A DNA stretch of 5,312 bases from an uncultured Gemmiger sp. (GTDB lineage Bacteria; Bacillota; Clostridia; Oscillospirales; Ruminococcaceae), in the NCBI GenBank assembly GCA_944382805.1, contig CALWNS010000128.1:1-5312 (forward strand). The letters are read 5' to 3'. The stretch's first letter is position 1; every line of letters starts with the position of its first letter. A model generated the notes under the pieces. The model had not been told where the DNA came from. It saw nothing but the letters and a program-made list of their open reading frames with translations, and searched no databases. The position numbers and the translations under genes are program-made. Below, piece by piece: positions 1-5,154 of this stretch.

Positions 1-14
1 GGCCCTCCCCTACG
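1..14. repeat. Right end of a truncated palindromic unit (L0)
   Basis: The window opens inside a repeat unit. The sequence ends in CCCCTACGA, matching the right ends of the complete units (CCCTACAA or CCCTACGA). The following spacer, with AACGCTCTACGGGATGG and then CGTAAAAATTAT, closely matches the spacer that follows the long units at 4980 and 5266. The missing left part is therefore probably a unit like those at 4868 or 5155. Confidence 0.6.
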
Positions 15-59
15 ATCCAAGGCGAACGCTCTACGGGATGGTGACGGACGTAAAAATTA

Positions 60-143
60 TTTGTAGGGAACGGTCTTGACCGTTCCGGGGGCGTGGCGGT
101 TGCGGCGAAGTTCGCGGGCCGATGCGAGCATCGGCCCCTACAA
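60..143. repeat. BIME-like unit L1 (two inverted hairpins)
   Basis: The ends are TTTGTAGGG and CCCTACAA, in inverted orientation. Hairpin 1 (67-86) has the 9-bp half-stem GGAACGGTC with loop TT. Hairpin 2 (116-137) has the 10-bp half-stem GGGCCGATGC with loop GA. The linker starting at 87 (27 nt, through 113) is identical except for one base to that of the half unit at 351-377, although the two units carry different first stems. GTAG immediately before a hairpin is the hallmark of REP sequences; two REPs in inverted orientation form a BIME. Confidence 0.8.
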
Positions 144-190
144 CGTGAATTTTACGCCCGTTATAAAATATTGCCGCGCGGCAGCCTTAG

Positions 191-274
191 TTTGTAGGGG
201 AGGGATTTATCCCTCCCGGGGGCGTACCGGGTGCCGCAAGGCCCCGCGGGAGGGTCAAGACCCTCCCCTACAAA
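191..274. repeat. BIME-like unit L2
   Basis: The ends are TTTGTAGGG and CCCTACAAA. Hairpin 1 (198-217) has half-stem GGGAGGGAT with loop TT. Hairpin 2 (248-267) has half-stem GGGAGGGTC with loop AA. Reverse-complemented, its linker reads GCGGGGCCTTGCGGC and so on, which aligns better with the linkers of the right-hand units. Both adjoining spacers are also inverted relative to the right array, so this unit probably sits in inverted orientation. Confidence 0.8.
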
Positions 275-321
275 CGGCCTTTGCGCCAAACGCAAAAATT
301 CGGCCTGCGCGGCACCCGCGG

Positions 322-377
322 TTTGTAGGGGACGATGCTTGCATCGTCCCGGGGGCGTGGCGGCTGCGGCGAAGTTC
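322..377. repeat. Half unit L3: single GTAG-hairpin next to plsC
   Basis: TTTGTAGGG is followed by a perfect hairpin (329-350) with half-stem GGGACGATGC and loop TT, then the same 27-nt linker as unit L1 with one mismatch. The expected second hairpin and the CTACAA end are absent; the sequence changes after about 377 to unrelated DNA leading to plsC. It is either a solitary REP or a BIME truncated by the junction with the gene's upstream region. Confidence 0.75.
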
Positions 378-426
378 TTCCGGAAACGGCATTTTACCGC
401 AACGCAATCCCCCGATCTCCTCTTTC

Positions 427-446
427 GCCCCCTTTGACAAGGGGGC
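427..446. promoter_or_regulatory. 8-bp palindrome containing TTGACA, upstream of plsC
   Basis: GCCCCCTT, loop TGAC, AAGGGGGC form a perfect 8-bp stem about 35 nt before the plsC start. A consensus -35 hexamer TTGACA (434-439) lies in the loop and right arm. The best -10 partner is TAGAAC (455-460), which leaves only a 15-bp spacer, so promoter function is weakly supported. No T-tract follows directly, so a terminator is less likely. It may be another dispersed palindromic repeat of the host genome. Confidence 0.35.
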
Positions 447-481
447 CAAAGAAGTAGAACTTTTTATAAAGGAGCAACATC

Positions 482-1168
482 ATGGTCGTGTATTGGATCG
501 TCCTTTCCCTGGCATGGGTGCTTGTCCACATCCTGTGGCGGGTCGAGGTCATCGGCAAAGAAAACGTCCCGCGGGACCGAGCCGTTGTGCTGACCCCCAA
601 CCATATTTCGGACCTGGACCCCGTGTTCGTGCTGGCCCTGCTGCTGGACTGGAGCCGCTACCGCATCCTGGCCAAGAAAGAGCTGTTCAAGAACCCGGTC
701 ATCGGCTGGTTTTTGGGCTGCCTGGGCGCGGTGCCCATCGACCGCGGCAAGGCCGATACCGAAACCATCGACCGCGTTATCTCCGAATGCAGGCAGGGCA
801 CCAAGGTGCTCATCTTCCCCGAAGGCACCCGCAGCAAGGACGGCAACCTGGGCAAGCTGAAAAGCGGCGCCTTTGTCATTGCCGGCCAGGCCGGGGCGGA
901 CATCGTGCCCTGCCGCATCATCTACGACACACCGGATAAGCGGATGCACCTGTTCTGCCGCGTGCGCGTGTGCTACGGCCGGCCCCTGCCGGCGGCCGAA
1001 TGCGCCGTGGCCGACCCGCGGCACGAGGTGCGCCAGCTGCGCGCCGTGCGCACCCGCGTGGCCGCCGACCTGGAGGCGCTGTACGCGGCGCATTGCTTTG
1101 ACCCCGCGCCCGCGCCGCAGACGCCCCCGCCCGCGAAAGGAGAAAACGATGCAGATCCTGCTTGCTAA
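482..1168 (+). CDS. plsC: 1-acyl-sn-glycerol-3-phosphate acyltransferase (PlsC family)
   Basis: The predicted 228-residue membrane-associated acyltransferase would acylate lysophosphatidate at sn-2 to give phosphatidate for phospholipid synthesis. One N-terminal hydrophobic segment (about residues 2-20) is followed by the family motifs: NHISDLD with the catalytic HX4D pair H41/D46, GAVPIDRG (82-89), FPEGTRS (112-118, acyl-acceptor binding) and VP at 142-143. The length is normal for PlsC. The start is fixed by AAAGGAG at 468-474, 7 nt upstream. The C-terminal tail from about residue 206 (FDPAPAPQTPPPAKG) is Pro/Ala-rich and unlike the family core; its DNA also carries the ispH ribosome binding site and start, overlapping ispH-rpsA by 20 bp. 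This implies translational coupling. Substrate specificity among glycerolipid acyltransferases cannot be told from sequence alone. Confidence 0.92.
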   Translation: MVVYWIVLSLAWVLVHILWRVEVIGKENVPRDRAVVLTPNHISDLDPVFVLALLLDWSRYRILAKKELFKNPVIGWFLGCLGAVPIDRGKADTETIDRVISECRQGTKVLIFPEGTRSKDGNLGKLKSGAFVIAGQAGADIVPCRIIYDTPDKRMHLFCRVRVCYGRPLPAAECAVADPRHEVRQLRAVRTRVAADLEALYAAHCFDPAPAPQTPPPAKGENDADPAC

Positions 1169-3104
1169 GACCGCCGGCTTCTGCTTTGGCGTGGACCGCG
1201 CCGTCAAGCTCACCTACGACCTGCTGGCCCAGGGGCGGCGGGTGGCCACGCTCGGCCCGCTGATCCACAACCCCCAGGTGGTGGACGACCTGGCGGCCAA
1301 AGGCGCGCTGACCTGCGATACGGTGGACGCCGTGCCCGACGGCTACGAGGTGGTGATCCGCAGCCACGGCGTGCCGGCCGAGGTTTACAAAAAAATCCGC
1401 ACACGGGGCCTGGCGTTTCACGACGCCACCTGCCCGTTCGTATCAAAAATCCATAAGATCGCGCAGCAGGCGGGCGAAGGCGGCGCGCTGCTGCTGGTGG
1501 CGGGCGACGCCGCCCACCCCGAGGTGCAGGGTATCGTTGGGCATACAAGCGGGAAAGTAAGAGTGTTTTCCGGCCCCGAGGAGCTGGCCGCCCTGCTGCC
1601 GCTTTTGCAGGAACAAGAATCCATTTATGTGGTGGCGCAAACCACGTTTCAGGTCAAGAGCTGGGAAACGTGCAAAGCTTTTCTGAAAAAGTGGTGTACA
1701 AATGCCAAAATATTTGATACAATATGTAATGCAACGTGGGCGAGGCAACAGGAAGCGGAAGACCTCAGCCAAAAATGCGATCGTATGATCGTCATTGGTG
1801 GTCATCATTCTTCCAATACCCAAAAGCTGCTGCAAGTCGCCGCCCGCCACACCGCCGCCGTCACGGTCGAGACAGCTGATGAACTCGACCGCACCTGGCT
1901 GCGGGGCGCGCGGACGGTAGGCGTAACGGCCGGGGCTTCGACGCCTTCGTCTATAATTGAGGAGGTACTTAACTGTATGAGTGAAGAGATCCGTGACGAC
2001 ATGAGCTTTGCCGAGATGCTGGACGCATCCGAGCCGACGCCCTTGTACGCAGGTAAAATCGTAAAAGCCAAGGTCATCAGCGTTTCCCCCACCGAGTGCG
2101 TGGTGGGCATCAGCGGTTCCAAACACACCGGCATCGTCAAGCTCAGCGAGATGTCGCATGACCCCAACGCCAAGATGGAAGACTTGGTCAAGGTGGACGA
2201 CGAGCTGGACCTGGTCGTGGTCAAGACCAACGACCAGGACGGCGTGGATACGCTGTCCCGCGTGCGTTTCGAAGCCCAGAAGGGCATGAAGGACGTTTCC
2301 GAAGCGTGCGAGAACGGCACCGTGATGGAAGGCGACGTGATGGAAGCCAACAAGGGCGGCGTCGTTGTGAACGTCAAGGGCGTGCGCGTGTTCGTGCCCC
2401 GCAGCCAGGCCACCATGCGCCGCGATGAAGATTATACCAAGCTGGTCGGCCAGCACGTGCGCCTGGTCATCACCGAGTGCGCCGGCCGCAAGATCGTCGG
2501 CTCCATCAACAAGGTCACGGCCGAAGAGAACAAGGCCAAGCGCGAAGAGTTCTGGGCCAGCGTCGAGGTGGGCAAGCACTACCAGGGCGTGGTCAAGAGC
2601 CTGACCTCTTACGGCGCGTTTGTCGATGTGGGCGGCGTGGACGGCCTGTGCCACATCAGCGAGCTGAGCTGGCAGAACATCAAGCATCCGTCCGAGGTCG
2701 TCAGCGTGGGCGACACCGTGGACGTCTATGTCAAGAGCTACGACCCCGAAAACCAGAAGGTCTCCCTCGGCTTCAAGAAAGAAGAGGACAACCCCTGGGA
2801 GCAGCTCAAGACCGACTACCCCATCGGCAGCGAGTTCGTGGCCCCGGTGGTCTCCATCACCAAGTTTGGCGCTTTTGTGCGCATCCTGCCCGGCGTGGAC
2901 GGCCTGGTGCATATCAGCGAGATCAGCACCGAGCGCGTGAACAAGGTCAGCGATGTGCTGAAAGTGGGCGACCAGGTGCGCGTCAAGCTCATCAATGTCG
3001 ACTATGACCGCAAGCGCATCAGCCTGTCCATGAAGGCCTGCGAGGGCGAGCAGCCCGAAGCCGAAGCCGAGGAAGCCCCGGCCGCCGAGGACAGCGCCGA
3101 ATAA
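1149..3104 (+). CDS. ispH-rpsA: Bifunctional HMBPP reductase (IspH) / ribosomal protein S1
   Basis: This 651-residue fusion is known from Clostridia. Residues 1-276 are IspH, the [4Fe-4S] enzyme that reduces HMBPP to IPP and DMAPP in the last step of the MEP pathway. The three cluster cysteines are C12 (GFCFGV), C95 (DATCPFV) and C193 (DTICNATWARQ). Substrate-site motifs include H40, H73 (RSHG), H123 and E125 (AHPEVQG), T165, S221-S222-N223 and S264 (GASTP). Residues 277-651 are S1 with four OB-fold repeats at about 298-375, 387-460, 474-550 and 557-630. The last two carry the classic GAFV...GLVHISE pattern, and an acidic Glu/Ala tail follows. Four repeats fit Firmicute S1 rather than the six of E. 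coli. ATG at 1149 is chosen because AAAGGAG (1136-1142) lies 6 nt upstream and the IspH N-terminus starts there; the upstream in-frame extension is only plsC DNA in another frame. Confidence 0.95.
   Translation: MQILLAKTAGFCFGVDRAVKLTYDLLAQGRRVATLGPLIHNPQVVDDLAAKGALTCDTVDAVPDGYEVVIRSHGVPAEVYKKIRTRGLAFHDATCPFVSKIHKIAQQAGEGGALLLVAGDAAHPEVQGIVGHTSGKVRVFSGPEELAALLPLLQEQESIYVVAQTTFQVKSWETCKAFLKKWCTNAKIFDTICNATWARQQEAEDLSQKCDRMIVIGGHHSSNTQKLLQVAARHTAAVTVETADELDRTWLRGARTVGVTAGASTPSSIIEEVLNCMSEEIRDDMSFAEMLDASEPTPLYAGKIVKAKVISVSPTECVVGISGSKHTGIVKLSEMSHDPNAKMEDLVKVDDELDLVVVKTNDQDGVDTLSRVRFEAQKGMKDVSEACENGTVMEGDVMEANKGGVVVNVKGVRVFVPRSQATMRRDEDYTKLVGQHVRLVITECAGRKIVGSINKVTAEENKAKREEFWASVEVGKHYQGVVKSLTSYGAFVDVGGVDGLCHISELSWQNIKHPSEVVSVGDTVDVYVKSYDPENQKVSLGFKKEEDNPWEQLKTDYPIGSEFVAPVVSITKFGAFVRILPGVDGLVHISEISTERVNKVSDVLKVGDQVRVKLINVDYDRKRISLSMKACEGEQPEAEAEEAPAAEDSAE
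1695..1723 (+). promoter_or_regulatory. Candidate internal promoter within ispH
   Basis: TGTACA (1695-1700, 4/6 to TTGACA) and TACAAT (1718-1723, 5/6 to TATAAT) are separated by exactly 17 bp. TGA directly before the -10 makes an extended -10 (TGN). It lies in an AT-rich patch of an otherwise GC-rich gene, with codons such as ATA, TGT and AAT that the surroundings avoid. A transcript from here would have a leader of roughly 245 nt before the internal S1 start at 1977. The same bases encode the conserved DTICNAT cysteine motif, so chance similarity remains possible. Confidence 0.35.
1960..1979 (+). promoter_or_regulatory. Internal Shine-Dalgarno and ATG for stand-alone S1
   Basis: AGGAGGT (1960-1966), a full match to the anti-Shine-Dalgarno sequence, precedes an in-frame ATG at 1977 by 10 nt. 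That ATG is codon 277, exactly at the IspH/S1 boundary, and the sequence after it (MSEEIRDDMSFAEML) looks like a natural S1 N-terminus. Use of this start would give a free 375-residue S1. The SD-like bases also encode Glu-Glu-Val near the IspH C-terminus, so part of the match may be dictated by protein sequence. The spacing is slightly longer than optimal. Confidence 0.5.
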
Positions 3105-3127
3105 CCCGCACCCGTAATGCTTACCGG

Positions 3128-3158
3128 GAGCCTGCCTGCTTTCAGGCAGGCTCTTTTT
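3128..3158 (+). terminator. Intrinsic terminator after ispH-rpsA
   Basis: An 11-bp perfect GC-rich stem (GAGCCTGCCTG at 3128-3138, its complement at 3143-3153), a CTTT loop and a run of five T (3154-3158) form a textbook Rho-independent terminator 24 nt after the stop codon. The next gene starts 18 nt after the T-tract, so either termination is partial or the downstream promoter is hidden in this space. Confidence 0.9.
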
Positions 3159-3176
3159 GCTACACAGGACCGTTTT

Positions 3177-3623
3177 ATGCAAAAAATCAAAGAATTGTTT
3201 GCCAAATACTACGAGCAGATCTCCTACCTGTTTTTTGGCGCGCTGGCCACGCTGCTCAACTTTGTGCTGCTCAACGTGTTCCAGGCGCTGGGCGGGCTGG
3301 CCTTTGCGGCCGGCGCGGGCAACGTGCTGAACAACGCCATCTGCATCCTGTTCGCCTACTGGACCAACCGCACCTTCGTGTTCAAAAGCCGCGCGCACGG
3401 CGCCGCCGCCTGGGGCGAGTTCGGCAAGTTCGTGGGCTGCCGCATCTTTACCGCGGTGCTGGACCAGCTTATCATGTTCGGCGGCGTCACGCTGCTGGGG
3501 CCTTCGGTCACGTTTATGCCGGCGGCGCTGTGGGCCAACCTGGTCAAGCTGTTCAGCCAGGTGGTGGTCATTGTTTCCAACTACGTTTTTTCCAAAATTC
3601 TGATCTTTGCCAAAAAGCAATAA
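3177..3623 (+). CDS. GtrA-family polytopic membrane protein
   Basis: The predicted 148-residue inner-membrane protein has four hydrophobic segments, at about residues 15-37, 42-60, 86-107 and 118-143. Family signatures are YWTNRTFVF (61-69) between TM2 and the cytoplasmic loop, and NYVFSKILIF (135-144) at the C-terminus. GtrA-like proteins are linked to the flipping or transfer of polyprenyl-phosphate sugars in cell-surface polysaccharide or glycolipid modification; no glycosyltransferase partner is seen in this window, so the substrate is unknown. ATG 3177 is preferred because AGGA (3166-3169) lies 7 nt upstream. The earlier in-frame ATG at 3117 would translate through the terminator hairpin and has no ribosome binding site. 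No promoter is evident between terminator and start, suggesting expression by read-through. Confidence 0.82.
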   Translation: MQKIKELFAKYYEQISYLFFGALATLLNFVLLNVFQALGGLAFAAGAGNVLNNAICILFAYWTNRTFVFKSRAHGAAAWGEFGKFVGCRIFTAVLDQLIMFGGVTLLGPSVTFMPAALWANLVKLFSQVVVIVSNYVFSKILIFAKKQ

Positions 3624-3648
3624 AAAGCAACAAAAGGAGGCTTTCCCT

Positions 3649-3807
3649 ATGAAAAACAAGGTTCGCGGCGGCGGGCTGTGCGTGGCCGGGCTGGTGCTGG
3701 GCGCGCTGGCCGTTACCTGCGGCGTGCTGGCCGTCATCTTTTCCGGCGTGGGGCTGCACCAGGCCCGCCTGTGCAAGCGCTGCGCGAAAGGCAAGGACTA
3801 CCAATGA
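3649..3807 (+). CDS. Small single-pass membrane protein (52 aa), function unknown
   Basis: This is a strongly supported small gene. AAAGGAGG (3633-3640) lies 8 nt before the ATG, and the stop overlaps the deoC start as ATGA. The product has a basic N-terminus (MKNKVR), one Gly/Val/Leu-rich hydrophobic stretch (about 8-36, including VAGLVLGALAV) and a basic C-terminal tail with a CxxC pair (C42 and C45). The VAGLVLG pattern recalls DUF4190-like small membrane proteins, but this is only a resemblance. The basic residues on both sides leave topology uncertain. Its position between gtrA and deoC and the four-base overlap imply co-translation with deoC. I do not recognise a function; a role as a coupling leader peptide for deoC is possible. 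Confidence 0.72.
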   Translation: MKNKVRGGGLCVAGLVLGALAVTCGVLAVIFSGVGLHQARLCKRCAKGKDYQ

Positions 3808-4460
3808 AATACACCCGCGAACAGCTGCTGGCCCGCGTAGACCACACCCTGCTCAAGCCGGAGGCCGCCTGGCCCCAGGTGCGGGCTTTGTGCGGCGAGG
3901 CGCTGCGCTGGCACACGGCTTCGGTGTGCATTAACACCTGCTATGTGCGCCAGGCGGCCGAGTACCTGGCCGGGCGCGTGCCGGTGTGCTGCGTGGTGGG
4001 CTTCCCCCTGGGCGCGATGGACACGGCCAGCAAATGCTTTGAAGCGCGCACCGCCGTGCAGAACGGCGCGGACGAGGTCGATATGGTCATCAACATCGGC
4101 CGGCTGAAAAACAAGGAGCACGACGCCGTGCGCGCCGACATCGCCGCCGTCAAGCAGGCCGTGGGGGACAAGATCCTCAAGGTCATCATCGAAACCTGCC
4201 TGCTGACCGAGGAGGAAAAGGTCAAAATGTGCGATATCGTGCCCGAAGCCGGGGCCGATTACATCAAGACCAGCACCGGCTTTTCCACCGGCGGGGCGAC
4301 CTTCCACGATGTGGCGCTGTTCGCCCGCCACGTGGCCGGCCGCTGCAAGATCAAGGCGGCCGGGGGCATTTCGACCGTGGAGGATATGGAAAAGTTCCTG
4401 GACCTGGGCGCCGACCGCCTGGGCACCTCCCGCGCCGTGCGCCTGCTGACCGGCGAATAA
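3804..4460 (+). CDS. deoC: Deoxyribose-phosphate aldolase
   Basis: The 218-residue class I aldolase (TIM barrel) cleaves 2-deoxy-D-ribose 5-phosphate to glyceraldehyde 3-phosphate and acetaldehyde in deoxynucleoside catabolism. The catalytic residues are all visible: Schiff-base lysine K155 in DYIKTSTGF, the proton-relay aspartate D93 in EVDMVINIG, and K184 in KIKAAGGI. GTSR (207-210) forms the C-terminal phosphate-binding region. The N-terminal DHTLLKP motif (13-19) is typical, and the length is normal for the short bacterial DeoC group. The start at 3804 overlaps the small upstream ORF's stop (ATGA), so translation is probably coupled; no separate strong ribosome binding site precedes it. 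No other deo gene (deoA, deoB, deoD, pdp) is nearby. A strong terminator follows 21 nt after the stop. Confidence 0.95.
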   Translation: MKYTREQLLARVDHTLLKPEAAWPQVRALCGEALRWHTASVCINTCYVRQAAEYLAGRVPVCCVVGFPLGAMDTASKCFEARTAVQNGADEVDMVINIGRLKNKEHDAVRADIAAVKQAVGDKILKVIIETCLLTEEEKVKMCDIVPEAGADYIKTSTGFSTGGATFHDVALFARHVAGRCKIKAAGGISTVEDMEKFLDLGADRLGTSRAVRLLTGE

Positions 4461-4481
4461 CGAAGAGGCAGACATAAGCAA

Positions 4482-4523
4482 ACCCCGCCCGGCGGCCGTC
4501 AGGCCGCCGGGCGGGGTCGTTTT
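4482..4523 (+). terminator. Intrinsic terminator after deoC
   Basis: A 16-bp perfect stem runs from 4482-4497 (ACCCCGCCCGGCGGCC) to 4502-4517, with a GTCA tetraloop, and is followed by CGTTTT. It is exceptionally stable and closes the gene block. The T-tract is short and interrupted. The near-symmetry could also allow activity on the opposite strand, where GCTTATG follows the stem without a T-run, so the + direction is favoured. Confidence 0.85.
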
Positions 4524-4603
4524 GCGGGATTTGTTGGTGATGGGCGCAGGAATCCGCGCGGCCGGGCAAACGCGCAACGGAACGGCCGCGGGCGGAAAAA
4601 CCA

Positions 4604-4689
4604 TTTGTAGGGGCCGATGCTTGCATCGGCCCGGGGCGTTTGCGGTGGCCGGCACGTGCCCCGGAACGGTCAAGACCGTTCCCTACGAA
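4604..4689. repeat. BIME-like unit R1
   Basis: The ends are TTTGTAGGG and CCCTACGAA. Hairpin 1 (4611-4632) has half-stem GGGCCGATGC with loop TT. Hairpin 2 (4663-4682) has half-stem GGAACGGTC with loop AA. The linker contains the perfect palindrome GGCACGTGCC (4651-4660). The right half and the following spacer are homologous to those of unit R4 (5024), but the first stem is a different word. Confidence 0.8.
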
Positions 4690-4736
4690 CCACGGGTGCC
4701 GCGCAGGCCACGTTTTTGCGCCGGGCGTAAAGGCCA

Positions 4737-4822
4737 TGTGTAGGGGAGGGGCACGCCCCTCCCGCGGGCGTTTGCGGCGGCGGGGACGTTTGCGGGACGA
4801 TGCAAGCATCGTCCCCTACAAA
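4737..4822. repeat. BIME-like unit R2
   Basis: The ends are TGTGTAGGG and CCCTACAAA. Hairpin 1 (4744-4763) has half-stem GGGAGGGGC with loop AC. Hairpin 2 (4794-4815) has half-stem GGGACGATGC with loop AA. Its first 48 bases (4737-4784) are identical to those of R4 (5024-5071), after which the second hairpin is a different word. Confidence 0.8.
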
Positions 4823-4867
4823 CCAAGGGTACCGCGCGGCACATATTTGTAACGAACGCAAACCCCA

Positions 4868-4979
4868 TGTGTAGGGCGGGCGTTCACGCCCGCCGCACCG
4901 ATGAATTTGCAAAAATATCGGCGTTACCCGTTTTTTGGATTTTTCCAAGGTGCGGCGGGCGAAATCGCCCGCCCTACAA
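4868..4979. repeat. Long BIME-like unit R3 with nested inverted repeats
   Basis: TGTGTAGGG opens hairpin 1 (4875-4894, half-stem GGCGGGCGT, loop TC). Hairpin 2 (4954-4973) has half-stem GGCGGGCGA with loop AA and leads into CCCTACAA. Unlike the short units, both hairpins use the same word. CGCCGCACC (4891-4899) also pairs with GGTGCGGCG further right, so the whole 112 bp can fold either as two local hairpins or as one long nested hairpin around an AT-rich core of about 50 nt. Confidence 0.8.
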
Positions 4980-5023
4980 TGCGAGGCAAACGCTCTGCGG
5001 GATGGCAACGCGCGTAAAAATCA

Positions 5024-5108
5024 TGTGTAGGGGAGGGGCACGCCCCTCCCGCGGGCGTTTGCGGCGGCGGGTACGTGCCCCGGAACGGTCAAGACCGTTC
5101 CCTACGAA
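5024..5108. repeat. BIME-like unit R4
   Basis: The ends are TGTGTAGGG and CCCTACGAA. Hairpin 1 (5031-5050) has half-stem GGGAGGGGC with loop AC. Hairpin 2 (5082-5101) has half-stem GGAACGGTC with loop AA. The left half equals R2 and the right half equals R1, making it a mosaic of the two. Confidence 0.8.
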
Positions 5109-5154
5109 CCAAGGCCGCCGCGCAGGCCGTGTTTTGTGCCGGGCGCAAACCCCA

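Larger units (their letters stand above)
1..377. repeat. Left palindromic-repeat array (BIME-like units)
   Basis: This gene-free stretch upstream of plsC holds the right end of one unit (about 1-14), two complete units (60-143 and 191-274) and one half unit (322-377). Unit starts fall at 60, 191 and 322, an exact 131-bp step. The 44-48 bp spacers (15-59, 144-190, 275-321) are related to the spacers of the right-hand array. Spacer 15-59 matches 4980-5023 in the direct orientation. Spacers 144-190 and 275-321 match 4823-4867 and 4689-4736 as reverse complements. I see no credible gene; long open frames here are by-products of GC-rich repeats. Confidence 0.85.

Noticed and set aside
60..274. Tandem intrinsic terminators
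   Set aside because: The stems are strong, but the hairpins are followed by GGGGGCG or CTACAA rather than T-tracts, and they occur in paired inverted units.
76..939. 287-residue + strand open frame from the repeats into plsC
   Set aside because: Its first half is a translation of palindromic repeats and the rest is plsC DNA in the wrong frame; there is no ribosome binding site or recognisable domain.
873..1148. N-terminal extension of the ispH-rpsA frame
   Set aside because: This part is plsC DNA in another frame, is Arg/Pro/Cys-rich, and lies before a clear SD and the conserved IspH start.
464..1213. 249-residue antisense open frame opposite plsC
   Set aside because: It is fully covered by a gene with clear PlsC motifs on the + strand, and no motif is seen in the antisense product.
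1776..1796. CGATC-GTAT-GATCG inverted repeat within ispH
   Set aside because: It is a short 5-bp stem inside a conserved coding region and is expected by chance.
3117..3176. Earlier ATG for the GtrA protein
   Set aside because: It would put the intrinsic terminator inside the coding sequence, lacks an SD, and adds residues not expected in the family.
1443..3794. 783-residue antisense open frame opposite ispH-rpsA and gtrA
   Set aside because: It mirrors the codon bias of well-identified genes on the other strand, spans two genes and a terminator, and has His/Ala-rich low-complexity content typical of GC-rich antisense frames.
3798..4673. 291-residue antisense open frame opposite deoC
   Set aside because: It is a shadow of deoC; its N-terminal part translates terminator and repeat sequence.
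4522..4852. Small + strand ORFs in the right intergenic region (73 and 70 residues)
   Set aside because: They are translations of repeat units; similar peptides recur from each copy, and none has a convincing start site.
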